Part shown: positions 1 to 8,329 of the stretch, in pieces
Layout of the letters: each line of letters begins with the position of its first letter
How positions within the stretch are numbered: position 1 is the first letter of the stretch
Assembly: GCF_024346715.1 (NCBI RefSeq)
Contig: NZ_AP024852.1
Span: 434,001 to 498,000, forward strand
Origin: Photobacterium swingsii
GTDB lineage: Bacteria; Pseudomonadota; Gammaproteobacteria; Enterobacterales; Vibrionaceae
Direction of reading: 5' to 3'
Length of the DNA: 64,000 bases
Program-made: the position numbers and the translations under genes
Notes under the pieces: generated by a model
Told to the model about the DNA's origin: nothing
Databases searched by the model: none
Seen by the model: the letters and a program-made list of their open reading frames with translations, nothing else

Positions 1-123
1 AATTTGATGTTGCCAATGATCCGTTTTTTGGCAAGAAGACTGCATCTGGCGAATAAGGTATTCCAGACGCAGATAAATTCGCACTTTTTCGTTGAGCGGA
101 TGTTCAAAGTTATTTGTCTGCAT
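1..123 (-). CDS. zapD: Cell division protein ZapD, 5' end only
   Basis: N-terminal fragment (about 41 residues) of ZapD, the FtsZ-bundling protein of the divisome; the rest lies beyond the left edge. The translation begins MQTNNFEHPLNEKVRIYLRL, matching the conserved start of the family, where FEHPLNEK is a hallmark. An in-frame ATG at 135 would add four residues (MTDL); neither start has a strong Shine-Dalgarno sequence, so 123 was chosen by similarity to the family. It follows coaE on the same strand, the usual coaE-zapD order downstream of the pil operon in gamma-proteobacteria. The reading frame is open to the window edge. Confidence 0.85.
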   Translation of the reverse strand, partial: MQTNNFEHPLNEKVRIYLRLEYLIRQMQSSCQKTDHWQHQI

Positions 124-163
124 AAGGTCTGTCATCTGCTGAGTTACCCAGCCCACGAAAGTG

Positions 164-769
164 TTATTGGGTATGTTGGCTCAATTCGAGATAGTGGTGG
201 TGCAGTTGCGCTACTTTTTCAGGTAAAGCACTGCTATCACCATTATTACTAATAATGTCATCGGCTGCTGCATTGCGCTCTGTCCTTGAGGCTTGCGCAG
301 CGAGGATATTTCTTACTTGTTGCTCGCTAACATTGTCGCGCTGTAACGTGCGTTCAATCTGTACTGATTCTTCAACATCCACGACTAATAGGCGGTTCGC
401 TAAAGACTGTAAATTATTCTCAACCATCAATGGAATGACCAATAAGCAATAGGCTGACTGACTATCCTCAATTTGTGCCAGCATACGCTGACGAATTAAT
501 GGATGTAGTAAGTCATCTAGCCAGCTTTTTAATTGTGGTTGCGAAAAGATTAACTCTCTTAATTTACTACGGTTTAATTGACCGTCTGTCAGTAAGATGT
601 CAGCACCAAGTTTTAGTTCAATGGCTTTTAGCCCTTTGCTGTCGGGTTCTACAACCTCGCGAGCTATAATGTCAGCATCAATAATATCAATACCATAGTC
701 AGCAAATAGGTTTGCTACTGTGGTTTTTCCACTACCAATGCCGCCTGTTAGGCCAACCACCATTGTCAT
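164..769 (-). CDS. coaE: Dephospho-CoA kinase
   Basis: Catalyses the last step of coenzyme A synthesis, ATP-dependent phosphorylation of the 3'-hydroxyl of dephospho-CoA, in the cytoplasm. About 201 residues, the normal family length. The P-loop GLTGGIGSGKTT sits at the N-terminus, followed by the DADxIAREVVEP segment typical of CoaE. The open frame extends to 802 but that would overlap pilD; the ATG at 769 lies just after the pilD stop and has an AGGA about 8 bases upstream, so it is preferred. Probably co-transcribed with pilD and zapD. Confidence 0.93.
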   Translation of the reverse strand: MTMVVGLTGGIGSGKTTVANLFADYGIDIIDADIIAREVVEPDSKGLKAIELKLGADILLTDGQLNRSKLRELIFSQPQLKSWLDDLLHPLIRQRMLAQIEDSQSAYCLLVIPLMVENNLQSLANRLLVVDVEESVQIERTLQRDNVSEQQVRNILAAQASRTERNAAADDIISNNGDSSALPEKVAQLHHHYLELSQHTQ

Positions 770-771
770 AA

Positions 772-1650
772 TTACAGTCCTAAGTAGCTTGTCAGATACC
801 AATCAATAATTTGCGTTCCCCATAACATGCTTACCCAGCCAGCCAGCGCAAGGTAAGGGCCAAAGGAGAAAGGCGCTTGGGTATCTGATTTTTGAATTCT
901 CATTAGAATAATGCCACAGATTGCACCAATTAACGAAGATAGTAGGATCACAAACGGTAATGATTGCCAGCCTAGCCATGCGCCAAGTGCAGCTAACAGC
1001 TTGAAATCTCCGTATCCCATTCCCTCTTTACCTGTCAGTAACTTAAAGCACCAATACAGGCTCCATAGTGATAGGTAACCGAACATAGCACCGATAAGCG
1101 CATCTTCGATTGATACGGGGCTGACCCCTAATACGGCGAGCAATAAACCTGCCCACATCAATGGCAGAGTGAGTTGATCGGGCAGTAGCATCTTATCGAT
1201 ATCGATAAAGGTTAAGGCGATCAAGGTGAAGGTAAAAAAGATCACGGCCACTGACCACTCAGAGAGAGGGAGCAGTAGTGCGACTGTGGCTACCATCGCA
1301 GCCGTAAGCAGTTCAACCAAAGGATAGCGCGCGCTAATAGGGTGCTGACAGTGACGGCAGCGCCCTTTTAACCATAGCCAGCTCAATACCGGAATATTGT
1401 CTTTGGCGGTAATGAGTGCATTACACTTTGGGCAGCGAGATCGGGGGATGCTGAGGTTGAAAGTCGGTTGTTCTTCTGTTGTTTTACCTTGCTGAAATTC
1501 GGGAAAACAGTCTATGCAATCACGTTTCCACTCACGCTCCATCATGATAGGTAAGCGGTAGATCACTACATTTAAGAAGCTGCCAATTAATAAACCGAAT
1601 AGGGCGGCGAAAACAGGGTAAAGCCAAGGGTAATAGGTCAGCAGTTCCAT
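772..1650 (-). CDS. pilD: Type IV prepilin peptidase / N-methyltransferase PilD
   Basis: Inner-membrane aspartyl protease that cleaves the leader from type IV pilin and type II secretion pseudopilins and methylates the new N-terminus. About 292 residues. Visible: N-terminal membrane segment with [12 protein letters not shown], a cytoplasmic zinc-binding loop with two CxxC pairs (CPKC and CRHC), several membrane helices, and the two catalytic aspartate regions ([12 protein letters not shown] and GMGYGDFK). An upstream in-frame TTG at 1668 is possible; the ATG at 1650 has AGAGAC upstream and fits family length. Last gene of pilABCD. In Vibrionaceae this enzyme normally also serves the type II secretion system. 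Confidence 0.95.
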   Translation of the reverse strand: MELLTYYPWLYPVFAALFGLLIGSFLNVVIYRLPIMMEREWKRDCIDCFPEFQQGKTTEEQPTFNLSIPRSRCPKCNALITAKDNIPVLSWLWLKGRCRHCQHPISARYPLVELLTAAMVATVALLLPLSEWSVAVIFFTFTLIALTFIDIDKMLLPDQLTLPLMWAGLLLAVLGVSPVSIEDALIGAMFGYLSLWSLYWCFKLLTGKEGMGYGDFKLLAALGAWLGWQSLPFVILLSSLIGAICGIILMRIQKSDTQAPFSFGPYLALAGWVSMLWGTQIIDWYLTSYLGL

Positions 1651-1769
1651 GGTGAAGTCTCTAGTCAATCTGTGGTGTTATTGTAACGTGAACCGAGGGA
1701 GGAGCGCGAGTATTCAAGGTGTTAGCACCATGATACTCGCAATATATGCGGTAAATACTAGCCTCTGCG

Positions 1770-2990
1770 TTAACCGATTACACTCATCAGGGTGAAGATT
1801 GGCATATACATAGCCACCAATAGTCCACCGATGAGACCACCGAGGATAATAATGATCAAAGGTTCGATGATTTTACCCAGATTATCGACTGTATTATCAA
1901 CATCGCCTTCGTACAAATTGGCAATTTTATTGAGCATGTCATCGAGTGAACCTGACTCTTCACCTATCATCACCATCTGTAGCATGAGCTCAGGAAATTC
2001 ATTGCATTGACGCAAAGAGAGATACAGTGGCATGCCAGCTGCAGCGGCGGTATGGGCTTGTTCGACCGCTCGTTGAATATGGAGATTGCCTGCGGTTTTA
2101 CCTGCCGATTGTAGCCCTGACAGTAAAGGGATACCTGCTGTAAAGGTGGTGGCAAGTGTGCGAGCAAATCGTGCGATGGTGGCTTTCATAAATACGGTGC
2201 CTAGAATAGGAAAGCGTAAACTCCATCGACTAACAGCCAGTTGAAGGCGAGGTGATTTTTTATAACTGACAGCGAAACCTGCAATCGCAGCAATTAAAGA
2301 TAGTGAAATAAGTAATCCATTGGAGGTGAGTAGATTTGAAGCCTTAATGACTTGACGTGTAAACCAAGGTAATTGCGCGCCAAAGCTTTGGAAAATATCG
2401 GCAAATTGTGGGATCACAAACACCAGCATCATCACAGTGACGATAATGGCGGTAAGCGTCACCATACCGGGATAAATCATTGCTTTGATGACTTTCTTGC
2501 GCATTGCCTCATGCTTTTCCCTGTATGTGGCAAGACGTTCAAATATTTGCCCTAAATGACCAGTCTCTTCCCCCGTTGCGACTAAATCACAATAAAAATT
2601 GTCGAACAGGGGCGAGCTTGTGCGCAGTGCTTTAGACAAGGATGCCCCTGCTTCAACTTGTTTATTGATTTGACTTAAGGTCGCACGGACTTCGCTTTTC
2701 TGATGGCTTTCAGCGATGAGCTTGAATGACTGTACCACAGGGACACCAGATTGAATCATGGTTGCCAGTTGGCGCGTTACGGCCGTGACATCGGTGGCTT
2801 CCATCTTGTTTTTCATCCGGGCAAACGTCGATGGATTACGTCGTTTTATCTTTTTGACTTGGATGCGTTGTTCTAGTAGTTTTTCTCGGGCTTCTTGTTC
2901 TTGAAAGCCGACAATCACGCCAGAGACTTTTCTCCCTGCGCTATTGGTTCCTCGCCAGTGATAATAACGTAGCTTGTTGGTTTGCTTCAT
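1770..2990 (-). CDS. pilC: Type IV pilus inner-membrane platform protein PilC
   Basis: Polytopic platform protein of the type IV pilus motor, coupling the ATPase PilB to pilin assembly in the inner membrane. About 406 residues with the two repeated T2SSF domains, each containing the GxxL...LATTFxAGIPLL or MIQSGVPVV type of motif, and three long hydrophobic segments. The C-terminus carries the usual GNLGKIIEPLIIIILG-like pattern before the last helix. A GTG at 3002 is an alternative start four codons upstream; MKQTNKLRYYHWRG at 2990 fits better. It lies between pilB and pilD in the pil operon. Confidence 0.93.
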   Translation of the reverse strand: MKQTNKLRYYHWRGTNSAGRKVSGVIVGFQEQEAREKLLEQRIQVKKIKRRNPSTFARMKNKMEATDVTAVTRQLATMIQSGVPVVQSFKLIAESHQKSEVRATLSQINKQVEAGASLSKALRTSSPLFDNFYCDLVATGEETGHLGQIFERLATYREKHEAMRKKVIKAMIYPGMVTLTAIIVTVMMLVFVIPQFADIFQSFGAQLPWFTRQVIKASNLLTSNGLLISLSLIAAIAGFAVSYKKSPRLQLAVSRWSLRFPILGTVFMKATIARFARTLATTFTAGIPLLSGLQSAGKTAGNLHIQRAVEQAHTAAAAGMPLYLSLRQCNEFPELMLQMVMIGEESGSLDDMLNKIANLYEGDVDNTVDNLGKIIEPLIIIILGGLIGGLLVAMYMPIFTLMSVIG

Positions 2991-3026
2991 GCGGTGTCCC
3001 ACTTCATTTTATTTATTATATTCAGG

Positions 3027-4712
3027 CTAAAAATGCAGGACGCGCTGCAATTCAGTTAAGCTGGTGGTGCCTTGGCACAGCTTTTCTATTCCTGCTTGAT
3101 TGAGGGTTTGCATTCCTTGCTGACAGGCAATTTCCTCTAGTTGCAACGTCGTTGCTTTGGCCATTAAGGCTTCCGCCAGTTCACGGCTAAAGGTCATGAC
3201 TTCATAAATACCGACTCGACCCAGATAGCCTTTGTTGCAATCATCACAGCCTTGTTCATTGGCTTGATAAAGCTCTGCATCGGTAGGGATGGCAAGTCGC
3301 TCCCTATGCATATTTGATAAAGGGTGGGGCTGTTTACAAGCGTTACATAAACGCCGCGCCAGTCGTTGAGCGATGATCAAGCTAAGCGATGAGGCTAAGT
3401 TAAAATCTTCTACCCCCATATTGGTCAAACGGGTCAGGGTTTCGGCGGCGGAATTCGTGTGTAGGGTTGATAGTACCAAGTGCCCGGTTTGAGCGGCTTT
3501 GACCGCAATGGCGGCGGTTTCTATATCGCGAATTTCACCGACCATGACCACATCGGGATCTTGGCGTAAAAATGATCGCAGTGCATCGGCAAAGCCTAGC
3601 CCAGCTTGGTTGTTGATATGAACCTGATTAATACCGGGTAAGTTTATTTCGACCGGATCTTCAGCGGTGGAAATATTACGCTCATCGGTATTGAGGATCT
3701 TAAGGCCAGTATAAAGCGAGACGGTTTTGCCGCTACCCGTTGGCCCTGTCATTAAAATCATCCCTTGCGGTTGTTGCAATGCAGCAAGATAAGCTGCTTT
3801 TTGTTGTTGGTTATAACCTAGAATATCAATGTTTAAGCTGGCGCTGGTGCTGTCTAATATCCGTAATACTACCTTTTCGCCCCACAGAGTCGGGAGGGTA
3901 GATACCCGTAAATCAACGGTAACGGTTGGGCTAAGTTTGAGTTTTATTCGTCCATCTTGTGGTTGGCGACGCTCGGCAATATTGAGCTTCGACATCACCT
4001 TTAAGCGAGTGGATAACCGCCGAGATAAATGTGCTGGTGGACTGGAATATTGGTGTAGCAAACCATCACAACGAAAACGAATTCGAAAGAACTTTTCGTA
4101 CGGTTCAAAGTGAATATCAGAGGCTTTTTTTCGTACCGCATCGAGTAGTACTTGGTTGATATAACGGGTAACAGGTGCGGTGTCTTGGCTTAGATCATTC
4201 TCTTGTTCAATCTCGCCTTCGCTCAGATCGACCAACTGATCCAAGTCATCTTCGCTGATCCCACGCTGGTGGGAGGTTTCACCGACATCACTGCCGTAAA
4301 GCCGACGGATCGCACTTTCTAGTTGCTTATTACTGAGTAGTAGCGGCTCGACTTGTTTGCCGGTGGCAAAGCGGAATTCATCTTGAGCGGCAACGTTGGT
4401 TGGATCGCTGGTGCCCAAAAACAAAGTTGTCTCGGTGAGCTTAAGCGGAATCACACGATGGCGCAAAATGCTCTCGCGCTGACGTAAGCTCTCGCAACAG
4501 CCTTGGTAATTGTATTGATGAATATCGGTCAAGGCGATACTAAGAATAGATTCGAGCTGGCGGGCTAAATCGTCACTGGTCAGTATATTAAGATCGGCCA
4601 ACGCCGAGGGGATCGAGAGCCCCTCGGCGTGGGCGAAACTACTGACTTCTTGCTGCTGCATCAGGTTAAGTACACCCGCTTGATGCAGTACTGAAGTGAG
4701 GGTAGTTTGCAT
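3027..4712 (-). CDS. pilB: Type IV pilus assembly ATPase PilB
   Basis: Hexameric secretion ATPase that powers pilus extension. 561 residues: N-terminal T2SSE_N/MshEN-like domain, then the ATPase core with Walker A GPTGSGKT near residue 325, the Asp box, Walker B DPDVVMVGEIRD and His box (LSTLHTNSA). Four cysteines in two pairs (CNACK and CDDC) form the zinc-binding tetracysteine motif. Its ATG overlaps the pilA stop codon (TAATG), implying translational coupling to the pilin gene. GspE and MshE are relatives, but the pilA-B-C-D context settles the name. Confidence 0.95.
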   Translation of the reverse strand: MQTTLTSVLHQAGVLNLMQQQEVSSFAHAEGLSIPSALADLNILTSDDLARQLESILSIALTDIHQYNYQGCCESLRQRESILRHRVIPLKLTETTLFLGTSDPTNVAAQDEFRFATGKQVEPLLLSNKQLESAIRRLYGSDVGETSHQRGISEDDLDQLVDLSEGEIEQENDLSQDTAPVTRYINQVLLDAVRKKASDIHFEPYEKFFRIRFRCDGLLHQYSSPPAHLSRRLSTRLKVMSKLNIAERRQPQDGRIKLKLSPTVTVDLRVSTLPTLWGEKVVLRILDSTSASLNIDILGYNQQQKAAYLAALQQPQGMILMTGPTGSGKTVSLYTGLKILNTDERNISTAEDPVEINLPGINQVHINNQAGLGFADALRSFLRQDPDVVMVGEIRDIETAAIAVKAAQTGHLVLSTLHTNSAAETLTRLTNMGVEDFNLASSLSLIIAQRLARRLCNACKQPHPLSNMHRERLAIPTDAELYQANEQGCDDCNKGYLGRVGIYEVMTFSRELAEALMAKATTLQLEEIACQQGMQTLNQAGIEKLCQGTTSLTELQRVLHF

Positions 4713-5161
4713 TAGCTACCTGAACAGTCAATACTACGGCCTGCAACTGTACAGCCATTACCAGTTAGTTCCCATTGGACAACACCATTTGCTATAGTTG
4801 GTGTCATTATTACATCAAGGTTAGTTGAACCATCATCTTGTACACCAGTTGATGAAACCGTGATAATACCGTTAGCCGTTGTTACTGCATCCACATATGA
4901 AATAGTTGCACCATTATTACCAGTTGCAACATCTGCTGGTATTTCGTTACCGCCTCCATTACAACCTGTTAGTGTTCCCAAGTCTTGCGCACATAATGCC
5001 ACTGCCATTTTGAAGCTGGTAATGCCAGTAACAGCTCCAGCGACACGGGTACGTTGGGTGTAATCTGAGTAAGCCGGAATAGCAAACGCTGAGATAATCC
5101 CGATAATTGCCACCACAATCATCAATTCAATCAGCGTAAAACCTTTTTGCGTCTTTTTCAT
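4712..5161 (-). CDS. pilA: Type IV major pilin PilA
   Basis: Major structural pilin, exported to the inner membrane, processed by PilD and assembled into type IVa pili (in Vibrio the competence/chitin pilus). 149 residues. It has a short type III leader MKKTQKG cleaved before F, Glu at position 5 of the mature protein, and the hydrophobic alpha-1 helix ([15 protein letters not shown]). Near the C-terminus two cysteines ([15 protein letters not shown]) would close the D-region disulfide loop; a second Cys pair lies in the middle. The strong AAGGAAAG ribosome site is just upstream. The central and C-terminal parts would be expected to vary between strains. Confidence 0.95.
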   Translation of the reverse strand: MKKTQKGFTLIELMIVVAIIGIISAFAIPAYSDYTQRTRVAGAVTGITSFKMAVALCAQDLGTLTGCNGGGNEIPADVATGNNGATISYVDAVTTANGIITVSSTGVQDDGSTNLDVIMTPTIANGVVQWELTGNGCTVAGRSIDCSGS

Positions 5162-5467
5162 GTTTCTTTCCTTGTATGCCCGAAGGCCTCGTAATTTGTT
5201 TAGCCAGATTAAAAGTTGACTCCAAGTGGCGGAATCGAAAGGAATACTTTGCGCGGCGCAGTTTGAATAAATAGTTGGAAGATTACATTTGTTGCAGAAC
5301 GCGCTTCGAGGTGTGTTGGAGCGATTGGTTATACCTGATGAGAGTAGAACTTATTGATAAATAGAGAAAAGGAGAGCAGAGGCTCTCCTTTAGATATTTT
5401 GTTGCTTAGGAATATGTGTAAGAGCGATAAATCGGTATTTCGATTATCTCGCTAAATCGCATAAGGG
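5162..5467. other. pilA-nadC intergenic region
   Basis: About 306 bases without a credible gene. It holds the pilA ribosome site (AAGGAAAG just before the ATG on the minus strand), presumably the pilA promoter, and at 5368-5391 the nadC terminator. I searched for a clear sigma-54 or sigma-70 promoter for pilA and found none convincing; no CRP-like palindrome stands out. Confidence 0.5.
5368..5391 (-). terminator. Intrinsic terminator after nadC
   Basis: Perfect 10-bp stem (AAAGGAGAGC / GCTCTCCTTT) with a 4-base loop, followed on the minus strand by TTTTCTCTAT. It separates nadC from pilA. Confidence 0.8.
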
Positions 5468-5468
5468 C

Positions 5469-6539
<1,071 letters not shown>

Positions 6540-6565
6540 TTATTAAGTGAACGAGAATCTCTGCA

Positions 6566-7132
6566 ATGAAGACGTTAACGATTCAAACTGACCACTGGTT
6601 GAGTGGTGTAAAGCATGTACCATCTCCTTTCTATGATTTACGTCCACAAGGCGAAGTGGTTTCTTTGCTGGTGGTGCACAATATCAGCTTGCCACCCGGT
6701 CAATTTGGCGGACCTTATATAGAGCAGCTATTCACGGGTAAGCTGAATCCTGACGAACATCCCTATTTTGAGTTAATTTCAGAATTTCGAGTGTCTGCTC
6801 ACTGTTTAATTAGACGAAATGGCGATATCATTCAGTTTGTACCACTAGATTGTCGTGCTTGGCATGCGGGTGTCTCCCAGTTTGCTGAGCGTGAAAGATG
6901 CAATGATTTTTCGATTGGCATCGAACTGGAAGGCACGGATACCCTCCCTTATACCCAAGCTCAGTATGCATCACTCACTGAGTTATCCCGGGTGCTGATG
7001 GACTACTACCCACATATTGATACCTCACGGATCACTGGCCATGAATTTATTGCGCCAGGACGAAAAACAGATCCTGGATTGGCGTTTGATTGGTATGCGT
7101 TTAAAACAACGTTAGCAGACGATAAAAGCTAA
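6566..7132 (+). CDS. ampD: 1,6-anhydro-N-acetylmuramoyl-L-alanine amidase AmpD
   Basis: Cytoplasmic zinc amidase that removes the peptide from anhydro-muropeptides during cell-wall recycling; its loss induces AmpC-type beta-lactamases where an AmpR system exists. 188 residues, the usual length. Zinc ligands are visible as His38 (VVHNIS), His159 (TGHEF) and Asp169 (GRKTDPG); the substrate-binding HAGVSQF segment is present. Divergent from nadC, with pdhR following after about 285 bases. No AmpE-like gene follows it, unlike in enterobacteria. Confidence 0.95.
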   Translation: MKTLTIQTDHWLSGVKHVPSPFYDLRPQGEVVSLLVVHNISLPPGQFGGPYIEQLFTGKLNPDEHPYFELISEFRVSAHCLIRRNGDIIQFVPLDCRAWHAGVSQFAERERCNDFSIGIELEGTDTLPYTQAQYASLTELSRVLMDYYPHIDTSRITGHEFIAPGRKTDPGLAFDWYAFKTTLADDKS

Positions 7133-7156
7133 TCGCTTGATTAGAAAATAAAACAC

Positions 7157-7173
7157 AATTGGTCTGACCATTT
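7157..7173. promoter_or_regulatory. Candidate PdhR operator 1
   Basis: AATTGGTCTGACCATTT contains the PdhR-type inverted repeat TGGT-N3-ACCA. It lies about 250 bases upstream of pdhR and just after ampD. It is less perfect than the proximal site. Confidence 0.55.
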
Positions 7174-7344
7174 GAATGGGGCGTAGATTATTCACAGTCT
7201 TATTTGTTTCGAGCTGTGAATTAATTTGTCTTAATAAGTTTTCATAAGTTGAAATTTTTGTTAAATCCCCCTTTGTTCTATGATTTCAGTCAAGTTGCCA
7301 GTGGACATCTAAAAAAAATTCTGTAAACTTTCAAATAATTCGTA

Positions 7345-7361
7345 AATTGGTAATACCAATT
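7345..7361. promoter_or_regulatory. PdhR operator 2 (perfect palindrome)
   Basis: AATTGGTAATACCAATT fits the E. coli PdhR consensus (ATTGGTnnnACCAAT) completely and is extended by one base each side. It is about 57 bases before the pdhR ATG, where it could block the promoter. By analogy with E. coli, pyruvate would relieve repression of pdhR-aceEF-lpd. Confidence 0.75.
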
Positions 7362-7417
7362 ATCCACGCAGCGGACTGGCCTGAAACGCGGTTAAGCATA
7401 AGAACGATAACGAAAAA

Positions 7418-8191
7418 ATGACTTATAAACGTATCCGTCAACCTAAGCTATCTGACGCTATCGAGCAGGAGATTGAGCGATTGATCCTTGAGGGAATATT
7501 ATCCCCAGGGCAGCAATTGCCACCTGAGCGTGAGTTAGCCAAACAATTTGATGTGTCACGCCCGTCTGTTCGCGAAGCAATCCAGCGCCTAGAAGCTAAA
7601 AATCTCCTCACTCGTCGTCAAGGCGGAGGAACGTTTGTAACCGAAAAACTATGGCAGAGTTTTTCGGAACCCTTACTCGATTTGTTGGCGGCGCACCCAG
7701 AAACTCAGCTAGATTTATTGGAAGCGCGCCATGCGCTGGAAGGGCTAGCTGCTTACTACGCTGCATTGCGTGGTAACGAAGAAGATTTTACTCGTATTCG
7801 TGACTGTCATGCACGAATTCAAGAAGCTCAGCAGCAAGGCGATTTACATGCAGAAGCTGCCGCGGTTATGCAATACCTGATTGCCGTTACTGAATCGGCA
7901 CACAATGTGGTATTGCTTCATATCATCCGCAGCCTTGCCCCTATGCTTGAGCAAAACGTATTACAAAACTTTGAACTCCTGAATCGCCGCCAAGAGGTGG
8001 TCATGAAGGTGAGCAAACATCGAGCCGATATTGTGCAGGCGATTGTTTCTGGTGAGCCCATTAAGGCTCGTGAAGCATCGCACGCACATTTGGCTTACAT
8101 CGAGGAAACCTTGTTGGATTTATCGCGTGAAGATAGCAGACGTGAACGCTCTCTTCGTCGTATTCAACAACGCAAGGACGGGCTGGATTAA
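7418..8191 (+). CDS. pdhR: Pyruvate dehydrogenase complex repressor PdhR
   Basis: GntR-family (FadR subfamily) repressor that senses pyruvate. 257 residues: winged helix-turn-helix at about 10-75 ([31 protein letters not shown], then the RRQGGGTFV wing) and a helical FCD effector domain beyond. The start [20 protein letters not shown] closely parallels E. coli PdhR. First gene of the pdhR-aceE-aceF-lpdA cluster, with two PdhR boxes upstream, so autoregulation is likely. A large hairpin separates it from aceE. Confidence 0.94.
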   Translation: MTYKRIRQPKLSDAIEQEIERLILEGILSPGQQLPPERELAKQFDVSRPSVREAIQRLEAKNLLTRRQGGGTFVTEKLWQSFSEPLLDLLAAHPETQLDLLEARHALEGLAAYYAALRGNEEDFTRIRDCHARIQEAQQQGDLHAEAAAVMQYLIAVTESAHNVVLLHIIRSLAPMLEQNVLQNFELLNRRQEVVMKVSKHRADIVQAIVSGEPIKAREASHAHLAYIEETLLDLSREDSRRERSLRRIQQRKDGLD

Positions 8192-8219
8192 TACCTTCAT
8201 AACTATAACGAAGGGTATT
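8190..8219. repeat. Small inverted repeat at the pdhR stop codon
   Basis: AATACCTTC (8190-8198) pairs with GAAGGGTATT (8210-8219) with one bulged G; the left arm overlaps the pdhR stop. The loop sequence ATAACTATAAC resembles the arm of the larger hairpin just downstream. No T-run follows, so it is not a typical terminator. Confidence 0.5.
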
Positions 8220-8235
8220 GACCTGTCGCGACAAT

Positions 8236-8293
8236 ATACCAGTCGTCATAACTATCTGAACTCCATAGAGCCGATAGTTATGATGATTGGTAT
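8236..8293 (+). promoter_or_regulatory. 21-bp hairpin in the aceE leader
   Basis: Left arm 8236-8256 (starts ATACCAGTCG) and right arm 8273-8293 (ends GATTGGTAT) are complementary over all 21 positions. The two non-Watson-Crick positions are both G-U in the RNA. The loop is 16 bases. It ends about 22 bases before the aceE ribosome site (AAAGGA, 8316-8321). It lacks a T-tract. Possible roles are mRNA stabilisation or processing between pdhR and aceE, or it may be a copy of a dispersed palindromic repeat. Confidence 0.65.
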
Positions 8294-8329
8294 TAAGTTT
8301 TGTAGATTATCAACGAAAGGATAGATCGC

